From: Nocardia fluminea
GTDB taxonomy: Bacteria; Actinomycetota; Actinomycetes; Mycobacteriales; Mycobacteriaceae
Direction of reading: 5' to 3'
Assembly (NCBI RefSeq): GCF_002846365.1
Contig: NZ_PJMW01000002.1
Location: 2,852,001-2,916,000, forward strand
DNA: 64,000 bases
Shown piece by piece: positions 1-8,879 of this stretch (position 1 is its first letter; every line of letters begins with the position of its first letter). The position numbers and the translations under genes are program-made. The notes beneath the pieces were generated by a model. That model ran no database searches, was not told the DNA's origin, and saw only the letters and a list, made by a program, of their open reading frames with translations.

Positions 1-743
<743 letters not shown>

Positions 744-919
744 TTTCGTCAGCACGCTATTTCGCAGGAACACGAATAACTCACCGGGCACCTCCCCTCC
801 GATGCGCGCACGGCGTAAGGCCGAGAGCTGACAGTCGAGCCTCCGGACGACGCTGACTACGCGGACAGGCGGGGGAGCGCGGTGGGGCCGGGTCGTTGAC
901 GAGTCGACGGGTGGTTGTG

Positions 920-2062
920 ATGCGTGGGGTTTCGGTGTGGCGTTCGGTTGCCGCGGTGGTTCTGTCGGTGGGGGTCGGGGTGTGTGTGCCGCTGCCGGTG
1001 GCGCATGCGGAGTCGCCGGGGACTGTCATCGCGGTCGTTCCGCAGGGGGACGGGTTTCACGGGATGTCGGGGGCTCAGGTCATCGATTACTGGACGCGCG
1101 GGGTGGGGGGTGTGTCGCAGCCCGCCAGCGGTGCGCTGTATCTGCCGGGTGGCGTAGCGCCTGCAGGTGGTTGGCCTGTTGTCACGTACGACCACGGGAC
1201 CACGGGGCTGGGGGCGGGGTGCGGGGGACAGTCGGATCCAGCGGGGGCGCCGTGGCCGCAATCGCAAGTGGGACAGGACGTTTTCCTTCGGTATCTGGTG
1301 TCGAAGGGGTTCGCTGTCGTCGCGCCGGATTATCTGGGGCTCGGCAGGTTCGACACGGGGCCGCATCCGTATCTCGGGATCGACACCGAGGCCACCGCCA
1401 CCATCGACATGCTCCGGGCCGCGCATTCTGTGCGTGACGATCTGTCGCCGGTGTGGGTGGCGGCGGGGATGTCGCAGGGTGGACAGGCCGCGCTCGGCAC
1501 CGCGCACCGGCAGGCGAGTTACGCGCCGGAGCTGGACTTCCGCGGCACCATCGCGATCGACCCGGCATCGGATGTGGAGAAGGTGGCCACCCTGCTCGGG
1601 CCGGGCAACCCGGATCGCGTCAGCGGCGGGATTCTGGGGTTCTCGGCCAGCATTCTGGCGGGATTGCGCGCCGCTCGCCCGGACGCGCAGGTCGACAGTT
1701 ACCTCAGTCCGCTCGGCCGCCAGGTCATCGACGAGATCGGCGCCCTGTGCTCGGACGCCATCGACGAGCGGGTCGCTGATCTGACACTGGGGGCGATGCT
1801 CAGCCGCTCGCTCGGCGACGAGCCGTTGCGCTCGGTCATGGCCGACTACATGGCCGTACCGACCAGCGGTTACGACGCGCCGATCCTGCTGCTGGTCAAT
1901 GCCACCGACCGCACGGTGCCGTCGCCGCTGCACGCGGCACTGGCCGCGCAGTTCACCGCGGGTGGGGTGAACTACACGCCGGTGGTCGGGACGGGCAGTC
2001 ACTGCGAACTGAATCCGGCGATGTGGTCCGCGATCGACGAGTTCCTCGGCCGGGTGCACTGA
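920..2062 (+). CDS. Secreted lipase / alpha-beta hydrolase (LIP family)
   Basis: A secreted esterase or triacylglycerol lipase of the secretory lipase (LIP, PF03583-like) family. The N-terminus is a signal peptide with arginines, a hydrophobic core and an AHA cleavage motif before ESPG. The alpha/beta-hydrolase parts are visible: the VTYDHGT oxyanion-region strand, the nucleophile elbow GMSQGGQ (Ser as nucleophile), a late YDAPILLLVN strand with Asp nearby, and GSHCEL supplying the His. The ATG start gives a compact signal peptide; a TTG 24 bases upstream is an alternative. It is a tandem paralogue of the next gene, and both sit between rpfB and ksgA, which are adjacent in mycobacteria. The substrate is unknown. 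Confidence 0.85.
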   Translation: MRGVSVWRSVAAVVLSVGVGVCVPLPVAHAESPGTVIAVVPQGDGFHGMSGAQVIDYWTRGVGGVSQPASGALYLPGGVAPAGGWPVVTYDHGTTGLGAGCGGQSDPAGAPWPQSQVGQDVFLRYLVSKGFAVVAPDYLGLGRFDTGPHPYLGIDTEATATIDMLRAAHSVRDDLSPVWVAAGMSQGGQAALGTAHRQASYAPELDFRGTIAIDPASDVEKVATLLGPGNPDRVSGGILGFSASILAGLRAARPDAQVDSYLSPLGRQVIDEIGALCSDAIDERVADLTLGAMLSRSLGDEPLRSVMADYMAVPTSGYDAPILLLVNATDRTVPSPLHAALAAQFTAGGVNYTPVVGTGSHCELNPAMWSAIDEFLGRVH

Positions 2063-2204
2063 TCGTCCCCGCTGGAGATCACCCGCGCGGGCGACCACCC
2101 GCACGGCGGTTCGGCGCCAGTGGATTTCGGTCGAACCAGAACCCGATCGCTACTGATCTGTACACTCGTCCAAGATCATGATCGCCTGGTAGGGAGACTG
2201 AGTT

Positions 2205-3359
2205 GTGCTGAACAACCCGATTCGCGCGACCTTTGTCGCCACGCTGGTCGCGAGTGCGGTGACCGCCGCCGGATTCGCTCCGGCCATCGCCGAGACTCCC
2301 GGTTCGCTCATCTCGGTGCAGGCCGAACCCGCGGGCTGGCACGGGCTCAGCCGCGGCTCGTCGGTCGAGTACTGGATGACCGACTCGGCCGGGGTCCAGC
2401 GCCCGGCCAGCGGCGCGATGTTCCTGCCCGAAGGCGACGCCCCGACCGGTGGCTGGCCGATCGTGGCCTACGACCACGGCACCTCGGGCTCCGGCCCCGG
2501 CTGCGGCGGTCAGGCCGACCCGGAGACCGGTCCGCTGCCCCTGCACCGTGCCGCCGAGGACCGGCTGATCAAGCGATTCGTCGATCAGGGCTTCGCCGTG
2601 GTCACCCCGGACTACCTCGGACTCGGCCGCTTCGACACCGGCCCGCACCCGTATCTCGAAGTGCGCAGTGAGGCGACCGCGACGATCGACCTGGTGCGCG
2701 CCGCCCGCGCCGCCAGCCCCGAACTGTCGCGGACCTGGAGCGCCCTCGGTACCTCCCAGGGCGGTCACGCGGCGCTGAGCGCGGCGCACGTGCAGGCCGA
2801 ATACGCACCGGAGCTGGACTTCCGCGGCACCGCCGCCATCGACGCGGCCTCCGATGTGGAGAAGATCCTGCCGTTCCTCGGGCCGGACGTGCCCTCGGTG
2901 CCGGGCCTCTCGGGCACCACGTCGTTCATCGTCAGCATCCTGGCCGGGCTGCGCGCCACCCATCCGGAACTCGACGTGGACTCCTATCTGACCGAGCGCG
3001 GCAAGGCGCTCGTAGACGACGCGGGCACGCAGTGCCTGGACGAGATCATCGCCGCCACGAAAGGCGTGACCTCGGCCGAATTCCTGGCGCGTCCGCTCGC
3101 CCCGCTGCGCGACCCGCTCGCGGCCTACATGATGCTGCCGACCAGCGGCTACGACGCGCCGATCCTGTTGACGATGAACGTCACCGACACGATCGTGCCG
3201 TCCCCGCTGCACGCGGCGCTGGTCGCGCAGCTCGCGGCCAACGGTGTCGACCAGCAGGTGGTCACCGGCACCGGCCAGCACGGCTCGGTCTCGCCCGAGC
3301 AGCTCGCCGCCATCGACGGGTTCCTCGCCCGTGTGAACGTCGCCCCGACACAGCGCTGA
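2205..3359 (+). CDS. Secreted lipase / alpha-beta hydrolase (LIP family), tandem paralogue
   Basis: This is a paralogue of the preceding lipase, sharing blocks such as GPHPYLE/GIDTEAT-like, TSGYDAPIL and SPLHAAL. The signal peptide ends near AIAETPG. The nucleophile elbow is GTSQGGH, YDAPILLTMN comes before the acid/His region, and the catalytic His is probably in TGTGQHG. The GTG start is preceded by a GGGAGA ribosome-binding site. It starts about 140 bases after the first copy with its own upstream region, so it may be separately transcribed. The two copies have diverged, including the residue before the nucleophile (M versus T) and the His loop, which suggests an old duplication and perhaps different substrates. 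The function is inferred from the fold only. Confidence 0.85.
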   Translation: MLNNPIRATFVATLVASAVTAAGFAPAIAETPGSLISVQAEPAGWHGLSRGSSVEYWMTDSAGVQRPASGAMFLPEGDAPTGGWPIVAYDHGTSGSGPGCGGQADPETGPLPLHRAAEDRLIKRFVDQGFAVVTPDYLGLGRFDTGPHPYLEVRSEATATIDLVRAARAASPELSRTWSALGTSQGGHAALSAAHVQAEYAPELDFRGTAAIDAASDVEKILPFLGPDVPSVPGLSGTTSFIVSILAGLRATHPELDVDSYLTERGKALVDDAGTQCLDEIIAATKGVTSAEFLARPLAPLRDPLAAYMMLPTSGYDAPILLTMNVTDTIVPSPLHAALVAQLAANGVDQQVVTGTGQHGSVSPEQLAAIDGFLARVNVAPTQR

Positions 3360-3393
3360 GCTGCCGGATCGGCGAGGTTGGTAGGTTCTAGCG

Positions 3394-4278
3394 GTGTCCG
3401 AACCAGAGAATTCCGCTCGAGGTAACCGTGCCGCCTTGCTCGGTCCCGCCGAGGTGCGGACCCTGGCCGAACGTTTCGGCGTCCGACCCACCAAGCAGCT
3501 CGGGCAGAATTTCGTGCACGACGGCAATACCGTGCGGCGCATCGTGTCCGCGGCCGGGGTCGGCGCGGGTGACACGGTGCTCGAGGTCGGTCCGGGTCTC
3601 GGTTCGCTGACGCTGGCGCTGCTCGACGTGGTCGATCAGGTGGTCGCCGTCGAAATCGACCCCGTGCTCGCCAACTATCTGCCCGAGACCGTCGCCGATC
3701 GCGCGCCCGGGCTGGTCGAGCGGCTGCGTGTGGTCGAGGCCGACGCGCTGCGGGTGCGCCCGGAGCAGCTGCCCGCCGCGCCGACCGCGCTGGTGGCGAA
3801 CCTGCCGTACAACGTGGCGGTGCCGGTGCTGTTGCACCTGCTCGCGACGTTGCCGAGCATCATGGTGTCGCTGGTGATGGTCCAGGCGGAGGTGGCCGAT
3901 CGGCTGGCCGCCGAGCCGGGGAACCGGGTGTACGGGGTGCCGAGCGTCAAGGCGGGTTTCTTCGGGAAGGTCCGGCGGGCCGGTCACGTGGGGACGCAGG
4001 TTTTCTGGCCGGTGCCGCGCGTCGAGTCGGGTCTGGTGCGGATCGATCGCTACGCCGAGCCGCCGTGGCCGATGGACGACGCGCATCGCAGGCGGGTGTT
4101 CGAGGTGATCGACGCGGCGTTCGCGCAGCGGCGAAAGACGTTGCGGGCGGCGCTGTCCGGATGGGCGGGCTCGCCCGCCGAGGCCGAGCGCCGCTTGGTC
4201 GCCGCCGGGATCGATCCGACGGCACGGGGCGAGACCTTGGAGACGGCGGCGTTCGTCCGATTGGCTGCGACGACCTGA
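3394..4278 (+). CDS. rsmA: 16S rRNA adenine dimethyltransferase KsgA/RsmA
   Basis: This enzyme dimethylates two adjacent adenosines in helix 45 of 16S rRNA, using S-adenosylmethionine, late in small-subunit assembly. The Rossmann-type methyltransferase is complete at 294 residues. It shows the [11 protein letters not shown]-terminal signature, the SAM loop [10 protein letters not shown], the acidic VEIDPVLA at the end of strand 2, and the catalytic NLPYNVAVP motif (N-L/I-P-Y). The C-terminal helical domain has FFGKVRRAG and [11 protein letters not shown]. The start is GTG, 34 bases after the lipase stop. The rpfB-ksgA-ispE order of mycobacteria is kept apart from the inserted lipase pair and the copZ-like gene. 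Confidence 0.97.
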   Translation: MSEPENSARGNRAALLGPAEVRTLAERFGVRPTKQLGQNFVHDGNTVRRIVSAAGVGAGDTVLEVGPGLGSLTLALLDVVDQVVAVEIDPVLANYLPETVADRAPGLVERLRVVEADALRVRPEQLPAAPTALVANLPYNVAVPVLLHLLATLPSIMVSLVMVQAEVADRLAAEPGNRVYGVPSVKAGFFGKVRRAGHVGTQVFWPVPRVESGLVRIDRYAEPPWPMDDAHRRRVFEVIDAAFAQRRKTLRAALSGWAGSPAEAERRLVAAGIDPTARGETLETAAFVRLAATT

Positions 4279-4649
4279 TCGGCGGCCGCGTCGCTCGGCT
4301 GGAGCGAACGCGGGCGACGACCGGTTCGGCGAACAGCGCGCTCCCGCACGAGAACCCGCAGTACACCGGACGTTCACCGGCGCGGGTGTCGCGGTCCCTG
4401 TGAAAGCGATTGTGGACAACCGGTTTTCGCGGCATCCGGAGTTGATCATGATCTGCGGGTGGCGCTCCCGGTAAAACCCGGAAATCCCTGCCGCACCACG
4501 CCCGGGGAGGGATGTGGATGACATTGTGGATGATTCGCGGTGCGCCGCGACGTGGGTGAACCCGCGGTGAACGCGGGCATCATCACCGCCTGGGTCGACA
4601 CCGGGCGAGCCGGGCGCGCGTGGCGCCGGCTCACCCAGCGACGGTGGAG
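4279..4649. other. Gene-free stretch between rsmA and the copper chaperone
   Basis: About 370 bases separate two convergent genes. I see no convincing reading frame, RNA or strong terminator hairpin here. Short frames exist but lack a start context and homology-like composition. Confidence 0.5.
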
Positions 4650-4856
4650 TCAGGCGCTCAGCGCGTAACCCGCTTCGTCGACCGCGGCGGCCACATCGGT
4701 GTCGGCCAGTTCGCCCGCGCTGTCGACGCGAACCAGGCCGCTGGCGAGGTCGACATCCACGCCGGTGACGCCATCGATCTTGCCGATCTCCTGCTTGACC
4801 GAGCTCACGCAGTGTCCGCAGGTCATTCCCGTGACGGTGTAGGTGGTGGTGGCCAT
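4650..4856 (-). CDS. copZ: Copper chaperone / heavy-metal-associated (HMA) domain protein, CopZ-like
   Basis: A 68-residue cytoplasmic single-domain HMA protein. The metal-binding loop MTCGHC (M-x-C-x-x-C) lies at residues 11-16, followed by the typical ferredoxin-like fold with GVDVDLASG and a C-terminal EAGY. Such proteins bind Cu(I) and deliver it to P-type ATPases or to the repressor CsoR. No copper ATPase lies beside it here, so it is an orphan in this window. Two CsoR-like palindromes occupy its upstream region, supporting copper-responsive control. The length is normal for CopZ. Binding of another soft metal cannot be excluded. Confidence 0.88.
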   Translation of the reverse strand: MATTTYTVTGMTCGHCVSSVKQEIGKIDGVTGVDVDLASGLVRVDSAGELADTDVAAAVDEAGYALSA

Positions 4857-4881
4857 GGCCGGCTCCTTCGCTCTTCGAACA

Positions 4882-4896
4882 TACGGTCCAGGGGTA
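4882..4896. promoter_or_regulatory. CsoR-like operator, proximal half-site pair
   Basis: The sequence TACGGTCCAGGGGTA has the TACCC-N5-GGGTA form typical of CsoR-family copper-repressor sites, with two mismatches in the left arm. It lies within a longer ACATAC...GTATGT palindrome, about 25 bases upstream of the copper-chaperone start. Confidence 0.5.
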
Positions 4897-4917
4897 TGTC
4901 CCCCACACGAGAGAACA

Positions 4918-4932
4918 TACCCCCCAAGGGTA
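4918..4932. promoter_or_regulatory. CsoR-like operator, distal
   Basis: TACCCCCCAAGGGTA is a perfect TACCC-N5-GGGTA palindrome upstream of the CopZ-like gene. The two sites are 36 bases apart centre to centre. They lie between copZ and ispE, so the effect on ispE, transcribed the other way, is uncertain. Confidence 0.6.
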
Positions 4933-5009
4933 CCTGACGCAACCCGGTCCTCGGGTGCGCGGCATTCGACGTGGGTACTCGCGGGTGGAACCTATTACGC
5001 TGGGGAATC

Positions 5010-5945
5010 GTGCTGTCAGTTGTGCCCAGCCCGGTCGTCGTGCGAGCTCCGTCGAAGGTGAACCTGCATCTCGGAGTCGCTGATCTGCGCCCGGACGGAT
5101 ACCACGACCTGACCACCGTCTTCCAGGCATTGTCCCTCGCCGACGATCTCCGGCTGGCCCCCTCGGCCTCGCTCTCCGTGCGGGTGAGCGGTGAGGGCGC
5201 CGCCGAGGTGCCCACCGATCGCACCAATCTGGTCTGGAAGGCCGCGGTCCGCCTGGCGCACCTGGCGGGGCGCGCGCCGCTGGTCGAGATCGCGATCACC
5301 AAGGGCATCCCGGTGGCCGGTGGCATGGCGGGCGGCAGCGCCGACGCGGCCGCCGCCCTGGTCGGGCTGAACGAACTGTGGGATCTCGGACTCACCCGCG
5401 AGGAACTGGCCACGATCGCCGCCGAACTCGGCAGCGATGTCCCCTTCTCCCTGCACGGCGGCACCGCGCTGGGCACCGGCCGCGGCGAGCGCCTGCTTCC
5501 GGTGCTGTCGCGCAATACCTTTCACTGGGTCCTCGCGCTGGCCAAGGAGGGCCTGTCCACCCCGTCGGTCTTCCGCGAACTCGACCGGCTGCGCGCCGAA
5601 GGTGAGCCACCACGCCTCGGTGACCCCCAGAAGCTCATGCAGGCGCTGGCCGCGGGCGACCCGCACACTCTCGCGCCCCTGCTCGGCAACGACCTGCAGG
5701 CCGCGGCCCTCTCGCTGAAGCCGGAACTGCGCCGCACCCTGCGCGCGGGCGTCGGCGCGGGCGCCCTGGCCGGGCTGGTCTCGGGCTCCGGGCCCACCTG
5801 CGCCTTCCTCTGCGAGTCCGAGGAGGCCGCGATCGGTGTCGCCGCGGAGCTGGCCGGTGCGGGCGTGTGCCGCAGCGTGCGCACCGCGAGCGGGCCGGTT
5901 CAAGGCGCGCGAGTGCTCGACGCCGAGGCGTCGTCCAAAGGCTGA
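5010..5945 (+). CDS. ispE: 4-diphosphocytidyl-2-C-methyl-D-erythritol kinase IspE
   Basis: IspE phosphorylates CDP-methylerythritol with ATP in the MEP pathway of isoprenoid precursor synthesis. It is a GHMP kinase. The N-terminal substrate motif is [11 protein letters not shown] (the conserved lysine is present), followed by DGYHDL. The ATP loop is [17 protein letters not shown], and the C-terminal [13 protein letters not shown] is the GHMP C-domain signature. I chose the GTG preceded closely by GGGGA, giving 311 residues; a GTG 12 bases later is equally close to the mycobacterial N-terminus. A longer frame upstream has no ribosome-binding site. The usual rpfB-ksgA-ispE grouping supports the identity. 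Confidence 0.95.
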   Translation: MLSVVPSPVVVRAPSKVNLHLGVADLRPDGYHDLTTVFQALSLADDLRLAPSASLSVRVSGEGAAEVPTDRTNLVWKAAVRLAHLAGRAPLVEIAITKGIPVAGGMAGGSADAAAALVGLNELWDLGLTREELATIAAELGSDVPFSLHGGTALGTGRGERLLPVLSRNTFHWVLALAKEGLSTPSVFRELDRLRAEGEPPRLGDPQKLMQALAAGDPHTLAPLLGNDLQAAALSLKPELRRTLRAGVGAGALAGLVSGSGPTCAFLCESEEAAIGVAAELAGAGVCRSVRTASGPVQGARVLDAEASSKG

Positions 5946-6008
5946 TGGGCCCGGCCGCGGTGGCGGGCCAGAGCGGCCGACGGCCGGTCCTCTATGATCG
6001 CAAGCAAC

Positions 6009-6138
6009 AGATCTCGTATGGACATGGGTGACTCGCCGGGGACGGGCCCACTGATCCAGCAAGCCAACGTAGGCCGCCGACGCACCGCCTCCCCGCGCCT
6101 GAGTCTGGCCAGAAGTCGCGGGGAGGCGGAACAGGCTA
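6009..6138 (+). repeat. Dispersed element, copy A (leader of ABC-F gene)
   Basis: About 125 bases that recur, diverged but clearly alignable, near 29.1 kb. Both copies start with a CTCG-containing stretch and ATGGGTRACTCRCCGGG, and end with a 40-odd base block of the form CCCCGCGCCT-S-AGTCTGGCCA ... CGGGGAGGCGGAACAG. CCCCGCG and CGCGGGG in that block can pair. This copy ends 8 bases before the ABC-F start codon. Confidence 0.65.
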
Positions 6139-6143
6139 CACCT

Positions 6144-7934
6144 ATGTCCAACCTGATCAACCTGGAACAGGTTTCCAAGAGCTTCGGCGTCAAGCCGCTG
6201 CTCGATGACGTCTCCCTCGGACTGCACGCGGGGGAACGGATCGGGGTGGTGGGCCTCAACGGTGGCGGTAAGACCACGCTGCTCGAGGTCCTGACCGGAC
6301 TGGAGCCGCCCGACAAGGGCCGGGTGAGCCGGGTGGGTGGGCTGCGGATGGCCGTGGTCACCCAGCGTGGCGTGCTGCCCGAGGGCGCGAGCATCGGGTC
6401 GATCGTGTTCGCCGGTCTGTCCGACGACCTGTCCACCGCCGACATCGCCGACCATCAGTGGGCCGCCGATTCGCGCGTGCGCTCGATCCTCGAGGGCATC
6501 GGCATCGCCGACCTCGGGCTCGACACCCTGGTCACCAATCTCTCCGGTGGCGAACGCCGCCGCGTCGCCCTGGCGGCGGCGCTGGTGCGCGACCTCGACC
6601 TGCTCGTCCTCGACGAGCCGACCAACCACCTCGACATCGAGGGCGTGCAGTGGCTGGCCGAACACCTGGTCGCCCGGCGCACCGCGCTCGTCGTCGTGAC
6701 CCACGATCGCTGGTTCCTCGACACCGTCGCCAACCGCACCTGGGAGGTCGTCGGCGGCAAGGTGGAGGTCTACGAGGGCGGCTACGGCGACTGGATCTTC
6801 GCCCGCGCCGAACGCGCGCGCCAGGCCGACGCCTCGGAATCGCGCCGCCAGAATCTGGCCCGCAAGGAACTGGCCTGGCTGCGCCGCGGCGCCAAGGCCC
6901 GCACCTCGAAGCCGCGCTACCGCGTCGAGGCCGCCGAGGCGCTGATCGCCGATGTGCCCGCGCCGCGCGATTCGGTCTCGCTGGCCGCGTTCGCCCGGAA
7001 GCGTCTGGGCCGCGTGGTGATCGAACTCGAGGATGTCGCCCTCACCACCCCCGACGGCCGGGTGCTGGTCGACGACCTCACCTGGCGGCTCGCACCGGGC
7101 GAGCGGGTCGGCCTGGTCGGCGTCAACGGATCGGGCAAGACCACGCTGCTGCGCGCGCTGGCCGGGGAGACCGAACCCGCCAAGGGCAAACGGATCCAGG
7201 GTCAGACCGTGCAGATCGGCTGGCTGCGTCAGGAACTCGACGACCTGCCCACCGATATGCGGGTGCTCGAGGCCGTGCAGCAGGTCGCGCAGCGAATCAT
7301 GCTCGGCGACAAGGAGATCTCGGCCGGTCAGCTCGCCGAACGGCTCGGTTTCACGCCGGCCCGTCAGCGCACCCCGGTCGGTGACCTCTCCGGTGGTGAA
7401 CGCCGTCGGCTGCAGCTCACCCGCATCCTGATGGCCGAACCGAACGTCCTGCTGCTCGACGAGCCGACCAACGACCTCGACATCGACACCCTGCAGCAGC
7501 TCGAGGACCTGCTCGACAACTGGGCGGGCACGCTGGTGGTCATCAGTCACGACCGCTACCTGGTCGAGCGCATCTGCGACTCCACCTGGGCCCTGTTCGG
7601 CGACGGCAAACTCACCAACCTGCCCGGCGGCATCGACTCCTACCTCGCCAAGCGCGCGACCATGGCGGGCAACGCCAAACCGCTCACCGCGAAGACCGGT
7701 GGCACCTCGACGGATTCGTCCGACCGGCGCGCCGCTCGCAAGGAACTGTCGAAGGTCGAACGCAGCATCGCCAAACTCGACGAGCGCGAACAGAAACTCC
7801 ACAAGGCGCTGGCCGACGCCGCGACGGAGCCGGACAAGCTGGTCACACTCGGAGCCGAGCTGAAGGACGTTGTCGCCGAGAAAGAAGCGGCGGAAGAGCG
7901 CTGGATGGAATTGGCGGAAGCCGCCGACCAGTGA
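6144..7934 (+). CDS. ABC-F family ATPase (Uup-like)
   Basis: A soluble protein with two ABC ATPase domains and no membrane segments, 596 residues. ABC-F proteins act on ribosomes or, for Uup-like members, on ribosomes and branched DNA. Domain 1 has Walker A GLNGGGKTT, signature NLSGGERRR and Walker B LLVLDEPTNHLD. Domain 2 has GVNGSGKTT, DLSGGERRR and LLLDEPTNDLD, and each domain has a switch His (VVTHDR, VISHDR). A charged coiled-coil tail of about 75 residues (KELSKVERSIAKLDEREQKL onward) is the Uup hallmark. I chose the ATG of MSNLINLEQVSKSFG; an in-frame extension upstream lies inside the dispersed repeat and looks like leader sequence. Confidence 0.9.
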   Translation: MSNLINLEQVSKSFGVKPLLDDVSLGLHAGERIGVVGLNGGGKTTLLEVLTGLEPPDKGRVSRVGGLRMAVVTQRGVLPEGASIGSIVFAGLSDDLSTADIADHQWAADSRVRSILEGIGIADLGLDTLVTNLSGGERRRVALAAALVRDLDLLVLDEPTNHLDIEGVQWLAEHLVARRTALVVVTHDRWFLDTVANRTWEVVGGKVEVYEGGYGDWIFARAERARQADASESRRQNLARKELAWLRRGAKARTSKPRYRVEAAEALIADVPAPRDSVSLAAFARKRLGRVVIELEDVALTTPDGRVLVDDLTWRLAPGERVGLVGVNGSGKTTLLRALAGETEPAKGKRIQGQTVQIGWLRQELDDLPTDMRVLEAVQQVAQRIMLGDKEISAGQLAERLGFTPARQRTPVGDLSGGERRRLQLTRILMAEPNVLLLDEPTNDLDIDTLQQLEDLLDNWAGTLVVISHDRYLVERICDSTWALFGDGKLTNLPGGIDSYLAKRATMAGNAKPLTAKTGGTSTDSSDRRAARKELSKVERSIAKLDEREQKLHKALADAATEPDKLVTLGAELKDVVAEKEAAEERWMELAEAADQ

Positions 7935-7994
7935 TCTCGCACGCGCAGGGGTGACTCCGGCGCGAACGGGCCGACTCGACCGGGCGTCCCGCTG

Positions 7995-8879
7995 TCAGCC
8001 GTTGACGCTGCGCGATCCCGCGCTCGAGTCCGGTCCGAGGTCGCGCAGCGGCGGATCGGCGATGACGACCGGTAAACACGTCTGGACGAAATCAGCGCCG
8101 AATTCGGTGAGCAGGATGCTGCGGTAGGTCACCTTCGTGCCGAAACCGGGGCGCTTCAACGCTTCTCGCACCTGCTCCTGGGCCTCGATGACCTGGTAGC
8201 GGTGCGGGTTGCCGACGGGATCGCGGGTGAACTCGATGAGTCCGAGCCTGCGCAGGTTCGGTAGATACTGCGGCACCCGGTTCGGAAACCGCAGGCCGGC
8301 GTGGTCACCCAGCATGGTGAGTCCGCTGATCAACCGCTCCCCACCGAACGCCCTTTGCCGCCCGCTGCGCACGTCGATGGCGGGCTGCGGCCCGTCGACG
8401 TGCAGGAAGCGCAGGATCCGCGCCTCGTCGGGTGTGATCTCGGCGAGGATGCCGGGATAGGCCGGGTGGGCGTCGGGCTGTGCGGCGTGCGTGCTGGCGG
8501 ACAGGCGAAGCAGTTCGGCGCCCTGCTCACGCAGGGTCGGCGTGCCGTCCTCGCGGTGGTGTTCGGCACCCGTCGGGAGGCCGAGAGCGTGCCGGAGCCG
8601 GTCGCGCACTTCGGTTTCCGCTTCCGCGAGCACCTCGTTGGGCGGATTGCCCGCCATGCTGCCGCGCAGCACAGTGGCGGTCACCCCGAGCGCGGTGTCC
8701 AGGGTCCACAGCGTCATTCCCGAGGCGGCGGTCAGCGCCACCCGCGCCACCCCGGTCGCCGCCCGCACCGTGCGCACCGGCGAGACGGGCAGCAGGCCGC
8801 GTCTGTCGGTGGATACCTCTAGCGGCGGTACCGATCGTCGCACCATCTCGGTGGACGGGGTCCCGTCGTCTATATCCAT
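7995..8879 (-). CDS. DUF4393 (Abi-alpha-like) protein
   Basis: A protein of about 294 residues with the DUF4393/Abi-alpha domain in its C-terminal two thirds. The diagnostic stretch ITPDEARILRFLHVDGPQPA is shared almost word for word with the second DUF4393 protein encoded from 10.5 kb. It is followed by a variable region and a segment resembling a winged helix (NLRRLGLIEFTRDPVGN). The Abi-alpha family was named from lactococcal abortive infection, but its biochemical role is unknown. The ATG lies inside the last codons of the upstream DUF445 gene (10-base overlap), so the two are probably translationally coupled. It converges on the ABC-F gene. Confidence 0.75.
   Translation of the reverse strand: MDIDDGTPSTEMVRRSVPPLEVSTDRRGLLPVSPVRTVRAATGVARVALTAASGMTLWTLDTALGVTATVLRGSMAGNPPNEVLAEAETEVRDRLRHALGLPTGAEHHREDGTPTLREQGAELLRLSASTHAAQPDAHPAYPGILAEITPDEARILRFLHVDGPQPAIDVRSGRQRAFGGERLISGLTMLGDHAGLRFPNRVPQYLPNLRRLGLIEFTRDPVGNPHRYQVIEAQEQVREALKRPGFGTKVTYRSILLTEFGADFVQTCLPVVIADPPLRDLGPDSSAGSRSVNG

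Noticed and set aside
770..793. Possible third copy of the dispersed repeat after rpfB
   Set aside because: Only about 15 bases (TAACTCACCGGGCAC) match; the conserved 44-base 3' block is absent.
4446..4634. Small minus-strand ORF upstream of the copper chaperone
   Set aside because: No ribosome-binding site, no recognisable motif and Arg/Pro/Ser-rich composition typical of a chance frame.
5016..7802. Long minus-strand frame over ispE and the ABC-F gene
   Set aside because: Both real genes on the plus strand have complete family motifs; the antisense frame has none.
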